A stretch of DNA of 64,000 bases from Nautilus pompilius (lineage: Eukaryota; Mollusca; Cephalopoda; Nautilida; Nautilidae). The notes under the pieces were generated by a model. It was given only the letters and a program-made list of their open reading frames with translations, made no database searches and had not been told where the DNA came from. The stretch covers positions 1,580,001-1,644,000 of the forward strand of contig JACATO010000121.1 in assembly GCA_018389105.1 (NCBI GenBank), written 5' to 3'. The translations under genes and the position numbers were made by a program. This document shows, piece after piece, positions 37,661-49,987 of the stretch. Numbering within the stretch: position 1 is the stretch's first letter; each line of letters starts with the position of its first letter.

Positions 37661-40529
37661 CTCTCTCTATCTCTCTTTTTTTTTTTTGGTGGGAAGGGGG
37701 GGGGCTGTTCTGTTGTCTTCAGTATTTTGATAACATCAGAGGAAAGATACTTGAAATTTTACAGATCTGCCGTGAAATAGAGCGCAGAGGAGACCCGCTG
37801 AGGCTATTGGTGAAGACGATGACGCACATGGCAAGTTCATGGCAGACCCTTAACAGATGATTAATATCTCGATCACAGCCGCCATCTACTCTTACGTATC
37901 TGACGAAGTCATCTGCTGGGCTACAGAGCCTTTGAAATGCATTCCATTTCTGTATCAACGTTTCCTAAGACCTGGTAATACTGCACACTTGATAATTACC
38001 AGGGAAAATTGATGCGTTAGAAACGGTTTGAAGAAAGACCCTTGGGTGGTTAGAAAACAACAACAAAAGCAAATTAAAAAAAAAAAAAAAACCAAAAAAT
38101 TCGCGTACAGCACAAACAAGCTAAAGTAAGAAGGCACCTGATGTTACCTTTTATTAAAATCGTGTCCACCAAACGGAAAACTGAAGTCACCAGCCGAGGA
38201 GGCATCTTCCGATAACTGGTTTCTGAAAAATGCAAATTAGAAAAGAAAGGAAAAGAATAAACACGCAACGTTTTACTAATTTAACCAGAAGAACAGCCGT
38301 AGGTTAGTGATATCGAGAGCTTTGCAGAACCAAACCAGCTGGCAATCTTTCAGGCAGCCGAATGGAAACTGGTGAGAAATTGATTACTTTTGTTAGGTTT
38401 CGGGAAAACCTCCGTTTGAAAAGATGCTGCGTCGACAGTTTCAAGAATGTTTTAAACCAGGCCCGGAAGAAAGCGGCACATTCTTTCCATCTATAAAGCG
38501 ACAGGCGATGGTTTGATTGTACGTTTTTTTCGCTGTTGTCTTATTTCACGGAAAAAAAAAAAAAAAAGAAGGATCGAATGCATAATTCATGCACTGGTCG
38601 ACAAGGAAATTTATGCAGAGTAAATTTACAACAAAGCTTGAGAAATTAATTTACGTGTGATGTCTGTCTGCCCTGTCCATTTTTCTGTGTCGCTCTTTTC
38701 TTTCGCGCACCGACCGGGCATCAGGGAGCTGACAGACAGCAGAAGATTTTAAGGGGAGGTAACAACAACAAAAACCGCGGCGAGTGCGGTAATACGGAGA
38801 ACGCTGTAAATACCGATGTGCAAGCCAAGCAGGTTTAGATCTTCGTGCCCCTTTCGCTAAAAGAATAAAGTAAAAGCGTGTTTAAAACCACACAAAGGTG
38901 TTCCACGGTGATCTAAGAGATGTAAATGAGTTTTTATTTATTTATTTATTTATTTAAAATCCGAAGATTTGATTTCTTCTTGTAGCCGCCGTCGATTTCG
39001 CAGCTATGGTTCAGAATGGTCCGTGTTTGCTGACGTCCGGTTCTGATGGTGGTTGGGTGTGTTTATTTTGGAAAACCGACCCAGCCGGAATACCCCCCCC
39101 CAGAAATGAACATATTGAGCATGTGTGTAAGCAAACAACTCTCGTGACCAAGATAGGGACAAAGTAACCGGAGAAGTGTACGACGATTGGCGTAACGAGG
39201 TGCTTTTTTTTTTTTTTCTTCTTCTTCAAATTTTCGTCAAGCTCGATCCAAATAGGCCCGGCTTCGTTGTTGCCATTTCAACACTAAAGCACGACAAGGT
39301 TAGCGACAACAGTAGTTTATGTCTGTTAATAGGTATTTCTTATTATTATGAAAAATGAAAAAAAAAAAAAAGACAACAACAACAACAACAACAAAGAGAC
39401 TAAGTAAGCATTGTTTGGATACATGCATCGGAGTTTGAAATCAATGGCGGTAAAGAGCAGGCAGATAAGTTCCAAGTTAAATACGAGTAACCGAGTCTTC
39501 GCGGGTTGCCCCCGGAGACGCGTAGAGCCAGCCCGGCCACAAACGTTCGCCCTCGTCGACTTGTCCATATTTACTTTGAAAGCCCCCCCTCGGCTGTAGT
39601 TTCGTGGCTAGGTCGCCCGCAGGTGACGTGACCTTGACCTGCCTGTCACGTGTCGCGTTACCCAACACACGTGGCTGTGGACTCTGATGAAACTTGCATA
39701 ACTTCGTATTGCAGGCCTGGTTCGTAGATCGCTGAGGAAGAGCCGGGGGAAAGTCTGACACAAGAAGAACAAAAAGAGAAAAGAAAAAGAAAGGGGGTTA
39801 CATTTGATAAGAAGTTGGAATGGTTACCGTTCTACGCCCCATCAAACTGACCAGCAAGTTATCCACTATGCTTCACAATGCAGTGGCACGAGATTTAGGT
39901 AAGTGAACATTTCTGTGCTCTTAACTTTTCAGGTCCGACTGAGCCTCACGATATCCACATAATAATTATAAAAGTGTACCTAAACTAGTGGTACTAACCC
40001 CGTTAAGCTCTTCATATTTTGTTTGTTGTTGATACTTTTAACGATTACGCACATTCCACAAAGCTTTGAGTTTTTTGCTGACCTTTGACCTTTAGTGGTC
40101 TTATAAGTTCAAACCCCCGCTTGTAAGACAAACAGGATTGTTTATTAGATCAGTTTTTTAAAGTGTTTGTGTATTTGCTCTACACGCACAATTGACTCCG
40201 TCCATTCAGAGTAAACAACCTTGCGTCTGATGGCAAATCTACTTGCTTACTTGTTAACCCATCAGCGGTATTTGTGTTGTTGTTGATTGGCAGATATAAT
40301 TGATTACATGCTGTAAACGAACGAGGCAGCATTCCTAGAGCTATCGAGAGAAATAAATCCGTTTTGTGTCGGGTTTTTGTTTATTTACATACATAAGCCA
40401 CCGCGCTCAATTACCTTGGAGGCCAACCAACAGTTTACTAAGTCCTATTTTAAGTGTATAGAGATAAAGTATTCATATCAGATATAAACAGCTCTAATCT
40501 GGTCCACAAAATATGCGCCGCCTCCCGTT

Positions 40530-40727
40530 CCAGTCAATACAGAAGGAACACGCGAATTAAAGGTCAGCGTGTATTCAATTTATTTTTCGCTATTGCACAA
40601 ATTTTATACAAATGATAGGTTCCAGACTCAAAATACAGTTTTTTTTAATCGTTCACGGTGAAAGACTAACAGTCGACAAAACGATTATCTCCCTTTTTTT
40701 CCATTTAACGATTTATTCCAAAATCGA
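40530..40727 (+). repeat. Composite dispersed repeat, left-hand copy
   Basis: Almost identical over about 198 bp to 46,115-46,316. It starts CCAGTCAATACAGAAGGAAC and includes the GTCGACAAAACGATTATCTC block. It lacks the right-hand 100 bp of the 46-kb copy. The family is not recognised, and an LTR fragment is one possibility. Confidence 0.85.
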
Positions 40728-40984
40728 TGAAATTGTGTATTTCATCCTTTTAAAGTCTTTTTTTCCTCCCTGAAATATTCAATATCAGAGAAATTCTTCA
40801 TTCTTTTAAAATAATTCTGCATAAACGTTGCAATTTTATTTAAAGTTGCTATGGAGATTAAGCGATTAAATCTTGAATTTTTATAGGCGTGTACACCATT
40901 CACTATGGAGACAAGCTTGGCGTAGTGCCACGATTATCCGCTAGAGAGCGTTGCCTGTTCAGCGCCTTAGCGAGCCTCGTTCGA

Positions 40985-41207
40985 CTTCGGCAGGGAAAAT
41001 TCCGACTTAGAACTTTAAAATCTTTTTAGATGTGAGAAGAAACCGGAGTGGGAGGGGAGTCTGGTGAAGGGGAACGGAAAGAGGCCGTGTCTTGTCAGGG
41101 AGGTGGGCCGGGCTAAACTGAATGAGTCGACCCTCCCCTCTCAAGCGGGAACAGAACCGACTTCTTCAGTGTAAATCATTAGACTAACCACTGGGCCACC
41201 GCCCTCC
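40985..41207 (-). mobile_element. tRNA-derived SINE with conserved central block
   Basis: On the minus strand the head GGAGGGCGGTGGCCCAGTGG holds an A box (GTGGCCCAGTGGTTAG-like, reverse of 41,183-41,198). A weak B-box region follows. The body contains a block that reads on the plus strand TTTTTAGATGTGAGAAGAAA followed by CCGGAG (41,020-41,050). That block recurs in the 45.3- and 61.1-kb copies. The 3' end is approximate. Confidence 0.7.
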
Positions 41208-42984
41208 ACACCTGTATATATGTATGGATCATTTTTTGATATTTCTTAGGAGTCCCACCGTCATCTTGGTGGCTATTCAAAGGAAAAAAAAAATATTTTA
41301 TAATGCTTCATTATTAAATCTGTGCTCGAAAGAAAAGAAATAAAGACCAAAAGTAAACAAACTTGGTTACACACACGTATATTATATCAAAGATGTTTAA
41401 AAAATACCATCATTTTGTCATTCTAATAGGGTTAAATCTGTTCTAACAATGCCGCCATCTCAGCAGAAAAGCAATAGAGTGTGAGGAGGGGAGGGGACAT
41501 GCTGAGCGCGTGTCCTAAGCTATCGGAATGCTATCTTAGGTCGTTGAAGATGAAACCTCTAACTGTCGTGTCGCTAATTCTTTTCCCACTTCTCTCGCCA
41601 TCTCGGTTCGGCAACGCAACCATTACTGATTTTGGATTAAATAATTTGATTTTCTTTCTGTTTTTTTTAATGAACCTTTAGAAAGTTTTTTTCTTTCGTT
41701 TCGTGATATAAAATTGGAAGGCGGTTTGTATTAACTTAAAACTGCGGTCGATTTAGTTATCTCAGTCAGCTGCTTCGAGCGGTCGCATCATTTCGACGCG
41801 ATGGATTGTGAGCAAAGTTTGGTACGGTTGGAGTAGTCAGAGGAATAATTAACCAGACGACTGGCCGCCCGGCGATACCCATCACATTTTCATTAAATAC
41901 GAAATGCCATTTGAGGCTTAGTAATGTTATACCATAGTCAATGGCCGCACATCCGCATCTTCTCGTTAACTGTTCTCTGCGTTTACCGTTCGATAGAGCC
42001 CATCATCCGCACGGTTTGACAGATTGATGATATCGATTTTCCTTATGATACTAGTAGCCTGGTGATTAGCTGGAGAAATAATATTAATAATAATAATAAT
42101 AAACTTGAAATTCATTAAAATATGAAGTTCTCTTTAATGTTCATAATGAACTTGTACCCCAAAATATCCGTGGACTAAATGTTCTCAAATGCAATAGTCG
42201 CACAAACGTCAAATCATCATGTTCACGGTTATAAAGTCAACTCGATTCCATTAACCCAAACTCTTGAGGAGTAACTGCCAGCAAGTTTTCTCTTTACGAA
42301 AAGAGTTATGCCAGCTATTTGAGCCAGGTTTTTAATGGCATTTTAATCTGTTCCCATGTGCTGTTTACAGAATGAATACCTCGTGCCCATCCGCTTTGAG
42401 ATCAGATCTGTGTCTGAAACAAACTCAGTGATCTCTTAACTTTCGATCTTAATGCAGTAGTCATTTTGTAGATACCCATTCTGATTATATCTATTCATTT
42501 CTGTCGTTTTTGCTTCCTCTTGTTTCATCTCAGGCCGTTATAATAAAATAAACAAATTAATTAAAAGACCAGGTTGGATTAGAACAAGTATCTTTAATAC
42601 TAGGAGTAAATGGAATGAAACTGTAAAATTTCCCTTTATATCACTGAAACACGTCACCTCGTAGCCTGCTAGTAGCGTGAAATAGCACAAAAGACAATAA
42701 CCAAAATAAATCGAATCTGCTTGGATATTCAGTCCTACTACACTTAGGTTTCGAGAAAATAATCACGGACAATCATCAGAACTAAGATTCGACAGGAAAT
42801 CATGTGATCCCACAATTTTAATTTAGTAAAATGTCTGTGGTCAGAAGTCGCAACACCCGCCAAAAATGTTATTAAATCGACCTAAACTCTAATAAGTAAG
42901 CAAACTAGTTCTTGAAAGTTTTCACCAAGGAGGCGTAAACCTAGAAAAGAATTCCTCCTTTTCTGTCTGATTGTTAATACTACC
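41208..42984. other. Intergenic AT-rich sequence
   Basis: No gene seen. It contains a short (AAT)n at about 42,082-42,101. Other frames are unsupported. Confidence 0.5.
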
Positions 42985-43180
42985 AGAGAGAGAGAGAGAG
43001 AGAGAGATGTGACGTCAGTACAGGGAGAGAGATATGACATCAGTACAGAGAGAGAGAGGGAGAGAGATATGACATCAGTAGAGAGAGAGAGAGAGAGAGA
43101 GAGAGATGTGACGTTAGTACAGAGAGATATGACATCAGTGCAGAGAGAGAGGAGAAGAGAGAGAGAGAGAGAGAGAGATA
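42985..43180. repeat. CT/TGACGTCA array 2 (GA on the plus strand)
   Basis: The same repeat family as array 1 in opposite orientation. AGAGAG runs alternate with TGTGACGTCAGTAC and ATATGACATCAGTAC. Exact TGACGTCA is kept in only one unit. Others read TGACATCA or TGACGTTA, the changes expected from CpG loss. Confidence 0.9.
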
Positions 43181-44000
43181 ATCATGTGGCTTGTTACACA
43201 CATTACAGCCAGAATCCGAGATAACCGAGAAGACGTCAGCATCAGTAGCTATCTGTTGTGGACTCGTACTTTTGTACTACAACAGCCTAATATACAATAC
43301 TGCCTGTCGAGATACTCGTGACCGACGTCAACAATTTTTGCCAGATTTTTGTCCCGGTAGAGATGAAGACGCCGGTGTGCGGATGGTCTATTGTGCTCCA
43401 ACACAAAGCATCCCAAGGAGAAAACGCAGCGGTTTTATATCGTAAACCTCATGACCTTGGGATTCTCTTGCAGAACAATCGCAAGGTCAGAAAACGAAAT
43501 GAACCAATCAGGATGAGAGTTTCAGTGTCTAGTGGAACAGTCCGACCGAAATCTGGAACGTTCCATTTTACTTGAATGTAGTGGAACAGTCCGGCCGAAA
43601 TCTTCACCTGATTGGTGGTCAGTTTCCAGTTCTCCCAAAACGAAGGGATTTTTTGGGGAAATTTTTGGATTTCCCCAACACTATCCAAGTTTAGGTCCTA
43701 TCTTCTTTTCTTTAAAAGCTAACCGCACGTGAGCCATATATGTATTTCGCGCAATACACTCAGTAAGCTAATATTGTCAGCTAAGTAATATGACAATCTG
43801 TATCTTTCATGCAGTGGGCTTTTCATTAGTAATATAATTTAAAAAAAAAACAACTTCCTTTTAAGTAAGAAGAAAGAAAAACAGACGAATCTACTGCTTC
43901 TTCACTAAACATTTTTAATGTTGTGCTTATTCTTCTACTATTTGTTTGCATTGTGATTACAAAGCATTACTGTCTACAAACATAATCCAATGGCGGCGTT
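43181..44000. other. Intergenic; small duplicated segment flanked by inverted CCAATCAGG
   Basis: AGTGGAACAGTCCG(A/G)CCGAAATCT occurs twice, at 43,531-43,554 and 43,580-43,603. The pair is flanked by CCAATCAGG (43,504-43,512) and its inverse CCTGATTGG (about 43,607-43,615). No gene is supported. Confidence 0.6.
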
Positions 44001-44230
44001 ATGTGTGTGTGTTTCAAATCAGTAAATTCAGGACGGGAGTTCGAATCCCGTGCTCGCCAGCTGCGTAAGTTTTTTCTCATAAAAAAACGAAGAGTTCCAG
44101 TAGGGATTTCTGTCCTGTCGCACGTTTGCATTCGTTGAGGAGGGCAACGGGAAATCACCTCCACTCTCCCTCCACCTCTCTCCGGGACGGCGGTTCTGGA
44201 GACCACGGCCGAAGACTTCTGGTAGCGCTT
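44001..44230 (+). mobile_element. tRNA-derived SINE
   Basis: The tRNA-like 3' half is well kept: GACGGGAGTTCGAATCCCGT (44,032-44,051) forms a perfect T-stem and loop with the B box, followed by GCTCGCCA. The 5' half (GGCGGCGTTATG...) no longer folds as a D-arm and acceptor stem. The body contains GAGTTCCAGTAGGGATTTCT, related to the 35.1-kb copy, and a GC-rich tail. It is a SINE and not a tRNA gene. Confidence 0.7.
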
Positions 44231-45149
44231 TTCTCTCCTTGTTCTCTATAAACTATTACGAGTTGCCCGCGACAGCGAACAGTCATTTCCACACATCTTT
44301 TAGCCGGTACATATATGACCCCCTCGTTTTGCTGTTGGTAGCGCTGTTCTGCGAAACAACGAACGTGTTGGCGGTTTTTAGCGGATTGTGGAAAACGTTC
44401 ATGTGATGGAAAACATTAATGCGGCTCCGTCGTAAGTGGAGAGACGTCTTCCTCCGGTGCTCACGGTGCATGCAGTGCTTGACCAATTAAAACCTCGCGG
44501 CGTTGTAGTTTATACGCTGAATGCAATGCTTCCAAGAACCGGCTTAAGGACATTCGTGAATCACGTATTGGGCTTTTATGTTTCGTGTAAGCTGTGGGAA
44601 ATTTCCGAAGACCTGTGCAGGGCACTGCGAGGTACGCGACATTTGGAAGGAAGAGAAAAACAACAACAACAACAAAACTGACTAGAGTAAGAACGAGAGT
44701 CGCGCCAGTGCACCCACAGAACGCACCGGTTATTAGGGTTTTGTTAAATGGCGTAATCTATGAAATTTTAGCCAGTTATTAATTACGATAAACAACCTTC
44801 CCCCTTTTTAAAAATAAGAAGCTTCGGTCTGGTGTTTTGATGGAATCGCACTGAGCTACGTCATTTTTCCATGTCACGTGCTCCTTGTGGGGGGGGGGGG
44901 GAGGCCGTTCAGATGTCGACGGCGTGAGACTGACTGATGCAAATTTTGCATAGCTGGAGACCAGTATAGCTGAGAACTATATACGCGTATTTTATTAATG
45001 CCAAATCTTGTTGAATCTTAGTCAGTTTATATAATTATGCCTACCCCTGGGTATTTAAAAATGTTGATAACAGAAAAATGTCATGTTTATGTGGTGGAAG
45101 CCGTTAAAGAAACAATGACCTATTTATCTCTCCTTTAATAAGCAAACCT

Positions 45150-45420
45150 CTCCTGTAGGAGGTTAGCCTTCGTTCCAATGTGAAATTCGAATCTATTCAC
45201 TGTAGGTTTATAAAAGGTCGCACATAGTGTTGTCTATGCATTGTAGGTTTGAAACAGCCTTCTACGGCAAGCCGGAAGTGGGTCTGTTTCGGAAGTAAAA
45301 AAATGCCTTACTAGAACTTCTACTTTTGAAATGTGGGATGGGAGGAAGGAAACCCACGCGGCTGGTTGGTGAAGAAGAAGAAACCACGGTCCTATCGGTA
45401 AACAGTGTTACTCCATAACT
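45150..45420 (-). mobile_element. Worn SINE with conserved central block
   Basis: The plus strand carries ACTAGAACTTCTACTTTTGA followed by a GTGGGA...GGAGG...AAACCCACGCGG-like block (45,310-45,365). It matches the same block in the 41.0- and 61.1-kb copies. A degenerate tRNA-like head lies to its right on the minus strand (about 45,385-45,420). The boundaries are approximate. Confidence 0.5.
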
Positions 45421-45893
45421 ATAAATATTTCTGAAATCATAACTATATAAATAATTTTAAAGAAAGGTCAGTAAAGACAAACTTTAGATAATTTTAAAAC
45501 TTGTATGGGTGACACCATAGCTCTTCTGCCAAGAAGATCACAAACAAGTATGTGTGCGTCATAGTTATGCGCAAACCTGTATGGCGTTTGGTTGGGTGAA
45601 ACATTTGTGCAAAGTAGAGATTTTGAAGCCATTGCATTTTTCCTGTTCTCGCTTTAAAAGAGATAAACAACCCCCCATCGAAAGTACGGTAGCGGGCTCA
45701 TAAATACTGATATGAAAATACTTGATTATTTCTCTTATGAATTCGGTCATTTGCCATTAGTAATTACAGCATTGAAACTCGAATCGGAAATAACAATGAT
45801 ATACATTAAAATTGTGCAGATTTCGGTGTTTATTTAATAATTTTAGACATTCTGCTCGATATCGTCTCATCTGTCTTTGGACCGAACCAGATG

Positions 45894-45920
45894 ATAATAA
45901 TAATAATAATAATAATAATA

Positions 45921-45965
<45 letters not shown>
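45894..45965. repeat. (AAT)n microsatellite
   Basis: About 24 ATA/AAT units with one phase slip (AATATAAT) at about 45,921. It gives spurious poly-Asn and poly-Ile frames. Confidence 0.95.
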
Positions 45966-45966
<1 letters not shown>

Positions 45967-46114
45967 CTTATTTTGTGAATTTAATAAATGTCTTATAGTC
46001 AGTATTTCTTTTTACAGAAAAATTTAGAAAATATCTAAATTTATCTTTACCCGCATTTCTTTTAACAAATGAAATAAATTTCTTGAATTCTGAGCTACGA
46101 TAAAAAATGATATA

Positions 46115-46420
46115 CCAGTCAATACAGAAGGAACACACGAGTTAAAGGTCAGCGTGTATTCAATTTATTTTTCGCTATTGCACAAATTTTATACAAATGA
46201 TAGGTTCCAGACTCAAAATACAGTTTTTTTTTTAATCGTTCACGGTGAAAGACTAACAGTCGACAAAACGATTATCTCCCTTTTTTTTCTCCATTTAATG
46301 ATTTATTCCCCAATCGCTGCGTTAGGCGACACATTTGAATAGACTCACTCCGAGCGCCGCTCTGTCACGTGTGAACGATATGCTGTCCAGTGCTTTGACT
46401 TCAACTTCCTCTCTCTCTCT
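46115..46420 (+). repeat. Composite dispersed repeat, longest copy
   Basis: The left 200 bp repeat 40,530-40,727. The right 85 bp (from GAATAGACTCACTCCGAGCG, 46,336 onward) repeat 51,121-51,198. This copy therefore joins both parts and defines a family unit of at least 300 bp, ending in a CT run. It could be a solo LTR or SINE-like element. No protein is encoded. Confidence 0.75.
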
Positions 46421-46719
46421 CTCATGTGCGCCAGATGAAGGAGAAGGAGATGTGAGAGAAAATAAAAGGGGCGAGAAGGGAAATCGGACCTCTATTGGCA
46501 AGAAACCATATTCGAAGATAATACTCCAGCCTTAAATTGAAGGAGCAACATGACGGTTGATTACTGCACATATAATGGTGTTGTTTAGCGGCAAATAAAA
46601 AATAATAATCTGTTATTTTAAAATTAGGATGCATATTTGAACTAACTTAAAAAAAACGAACTAAAAAATGTCTATATTTTGCCAAGAAATGCCTCCCAAA
46701 ACAACAACAACAACAGCTC

Positions 46720-46910
46720 AGTAAACAGAAGTATATCGGAGTGGTAAGATGCTTATCTCCGGAACCAGTTTGTTTAGCCCATGAAAACTGGAGGTTTTCG
46801 AATCCAGAGCTGTTGTCACTGATCCGATGGCTGGATGCGTTGTATGCAGCAACGTCACTAACGAAGTCAGAAACCTGATTAGACCAGCCACCAACGCTAT
46901 AGTTGGCAAG
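46720..46910 (+). mobile_element. Possible degenerate tRNA-derived SINE
   Basis: GGAGTGGTAAGATGCTTATC resembles an A-box region. GGTTTTCGAATCC at about 46,793-46,805 resembles a B box at tRNA-like spacing. The tRNA fold is not restored by pairing and no clear tail is seen, so the call is weak. Confidence 0.35.
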
Positions 46911-47091
46911 ACAGAATTTTAAAAAGTCGCTTTTTTTTTTCAGCTGGTAATTCAACTTTCTCTAATGTTTCTAGGTTTTTAATTCACCTTTAACAGATAT
47001 TCCATGTTCTGGTTTATTCTATCTTGCGAGACTGAAAGAAAGTGAGCTCCGGGGCCTGTTTTTTCGCAGCCTTCTGAGGGTGTAATGACGC

Positions 47092-47378
47092 AGTCTCTCT
47101 CTCTCTCTCTCTCCCCCAATCTATCTATCTCTGTACTGATATCATATGTCTCTCTCTGTCTGTACTGACGTCATATCTCTGTGCTGACGTCACATTCTCT
47201 CTCTGTACTGATATCATATGTCTCTCTCTTTCTGTACTGACGTCATATTCTCTTTCTGTACTGACGTCACATGCTCTTTCTGTACTGACGTCATATTTCT
47301 GTGCTGACGTCACATTCTCTTTCTGTACTGACGTCATATTTCTGTGCTGACGTCACACTCCCCCCTCCCCTCCCCTCT
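47092..47378. repeat. CT/TGACGTCA array 3
   Basis: About ten units of roughly 20-30 bp of the form TCTTTCTGTACTGACGTCAT or TCTGTGCTGACGTCACAT. Seven or more keep the exact TGACGTCA, and two read TGATATCA. The array is more regular and better conserved than arrays 1 and 2. Confidence 0.92.
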
Positions 47379-49850
47379 CTCTGGTTTATTCGCAATCAGT
47401 GATGCGACACTAAAACTGCTGGTAATGCTATTGGCAAATATTGGCTGTATTTGGAAATTTAGTTTTATAAATATATACACTATCTTCAAGACAAAACTAA
47501 AGATACCGAGATTTTCTGTTTGTCAAATTCATTTAATATTAGCCAGTTATTGATTCGTTGTTGCTCGCTTCAAAACCAGAGTTTCAAAACTCGACAGGTA
47601 TAAAACATTTTTTATCTTTAGTAATGCCCATCGTCTGTTGTTGTTGTACCCGTCTGATAATTTCTGTCAGAAGAATTTCAGCCCTGGAGCCATTAAAAAA
47701 AAAAAAAAACAGTAAGAAATGCGTCTAGACCTTTAAAAAAACAAAAGAACAAAAACAATGGCTATCCGTGTTCAGTCTGCGTGGTGAAAAGGACGGATGG
47801 TGGTCCGAAAGGCGTGAGATTGACCAGGCGCGATGCAGGCAAAGTGATAGGCCATTAGATGGCACTGCACCAGCGGGCAGTTCTGCGAGGCTCAGAACCC
47901 ACCTGGTAAAGTTGTTCGCAAAGCCCACGTAAATTTAGCCACTCAAGAGAGTTTCTGCCAATTCGCTACAAGGCTCGAAGAACTATTTGCGGCCTGGTTC
48001 TCCAAAACAACCAGCTCTTACCATTGTTTCCGGTACGCGTTCTTCTGCGGGAAGACAGGCCCCGAAGACAACAGCTAACTGGAAGGGACAACCAGATCTC
48101 CAGCTTTCTTTCCTAGACACGAATCCCTGGAAATATACTGATAGGAAGCTCCAATCAAAACAACACGCATTCAGCTAACCATAACCCTAACCCTGAACCC
48201 ACTCCCTTTTGAACAAATTCTGACCAGGCATTGATGCAAGACCTCATCGTTTCCATACTAAACCGACTTCAGCTTCCATCAGATATCCTTGTGACGGTTC
48301 CCCCTTTTACCTAGTTGTGTGACTGAAAAATAAGCTCTTGTCATAATAAATATGTCCTCTAAAACTGCACTTTTTCAAATTATTTCGGCAGGTTATTTAT
48401 ACATTTCTCCTTTCCCTCCTTCCCAATTTCTCATTTCTCTTGGATTTTTTCCCTATGTACTGAACCGTCACCTGTAGACACACACACACACATCAGTTTG
48501 TGACATTTTGTTTATTAATAAACACTAAGACGATCTGTCGCGCAATCTCACCAAGAATAAACCATCTTAGTCCGATGAGTAATTATATGGTAAATATGAA
48601 TCGATCTGGAGTAAAATGGCAACTTCTTCGATTACCACTATCGTAGTATTTGTAACTTTAATGCTCAGCCACGTGTACATTAGAGACAACGAAAACAACG
48701 ACAAAAATGTCCTTAACAGCCATCGAGATGTACAGATGAGATTACCTGAAAACGTGCATCTTTAATATAAATTAATCGAAATATAAATGGTGTGCTGTAC
48801 AGAGAATCGCTCTGAAACTTCCTCTACAAAACTCAGCTGACATTCGAAATGTTTTTTTGCCGGTTTATGGACTCTGGTGCTTGAGATTATTATATTTTCT
48901 TGAATTGTTTCTAAACCTTCTAACTGCCTTTCACCACACACGCACCGTAAGAAAAGTGTGTCGGTAGCGGATCGAGACCGACCAGAACGGCCCGGCTGTG
49001 ACACCACTGATGGAAACATTAGAATAGTAGGCACAACTCTCCTGAACGTGTTAATGCATGCGGCATAGATACAGACAGTACCCACGAACACCTGAACTTC
49101 AAGAATGTCTGTAGTTGTCGGGTCAGCATTTTACCAGGGTGACGGTGACGAGTTTCGATCCGGCAGATTATACAGTGTCACCTGCGGTTTTACACACAAA
49201 CGAAAGAAGCTTCAACCAAGACGGTATCGAGCAGTACGGGAAACGCTGGGCCGTGCGTGTTGCAAAACAGCACGGACTACGTGGAGAAGGGATGCGGTCT
49301 AACGCCTAGCACCTGGTCCGCTTGTCTGTTCTATTTGTGAATTATTGCCTTTGTTTGTGCGATCACTAATGCGATGCGAGTAGCTGTGGCTGTTTATTAG
49401 GATGTAGCCCGGAACTAAGTCAGCCTCGTTCTGGTCATAGGTACCAAGCGGCGAGCTCTCACTTTACCGGACGTCCGGCCACAGAGGAAGTGGAGATTAC
49501 GGATGGTGATTCACTGATAACCAAATGGCGGTCGTCACTTGTTTTCGGCATGACACACCCGACCTTCAGATCTCCTAAGGCACAAAACCCGTGCGTTGCG
49601 GACGAAAATAAAGAGAGAGAAAAGAACGGGAAGGCATTAAGTTTACAGATAGTTACTATTTTATAGTAATTTGAGATCCCAGTCAGCGCCTAGACGCCAC
49701 CAGGCTTTCATTAAGCTCTCCGGGCGACAGGTAATCAATTCACCTGATTAAAAATGTTTCTTTTCGTGACGAAAATCACGCGCGCATAAAATCGTAAACA
49801 CAAAAGAAAGACCCTGGCGGGACATGAGACTATAGTGTCGTCGTCCCCTG
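47379..49850. other. Intergenic sequence, no gene supported
   Basis: Mixed composition. CpG-richer patches at 47,800-48,000 and 48,940-49,560 carry overlapping frames on both strands with no recognised product. A (CA)n run lies at about 48,478-48,492. Confidence 0.4.
48421..48480 (-). repeat. Dispersed repeat, copy 2 (inverse of 35.96 kb)
   Basis: Its reverse complement begins TGTCTACAGGTGACGGTTCA and aligns end to end with 35,960-36,020. A (CA)n run abuts its plus-strand right end. Confidence 0.75.
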
Positions 49851-49861
49851 TGTGTGTGTGT

Positions 49862-49952
49862 GGTGTATATATATATATATATTACTGAAGTCATCTCTCT
49901 CTCTTCTCATCTCTCTCTCTCTCATATATATATATTACTGAAGTCATCTCTC

Positions 49953-49987
<35 letters not shown>

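Larger units (their letters stand above)
35327..40529. other. Intergenic sequence, no gene supported
   Basis: AT-rich, with an ACA/TTG-rich microsatellite at 36,261-36,294, short poly-T/poly-A and G runs near 37,677-37,703, and a (TTTA)n patch at about 38,930-38,955. The open frame at 36,483-36,870 shows no family resemblance. CpG-richer sequence at 39,480-39,740 overlaps frames on both strands. No exon was identified. Confidence 0.4.

Noticed and set aside
44001-44058. A tRNA gene, because of a perfect T-arm and GCTCGCCA end
   Set aside because: The 5' half does not form an acceptor stem or D-arm, and a SINE body follows directly.
48180-48199. Telomere-like CCCTAACCCTGAACCC
   Set aside because: Only about two units with an error. 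No extended TTAGGG array is present.
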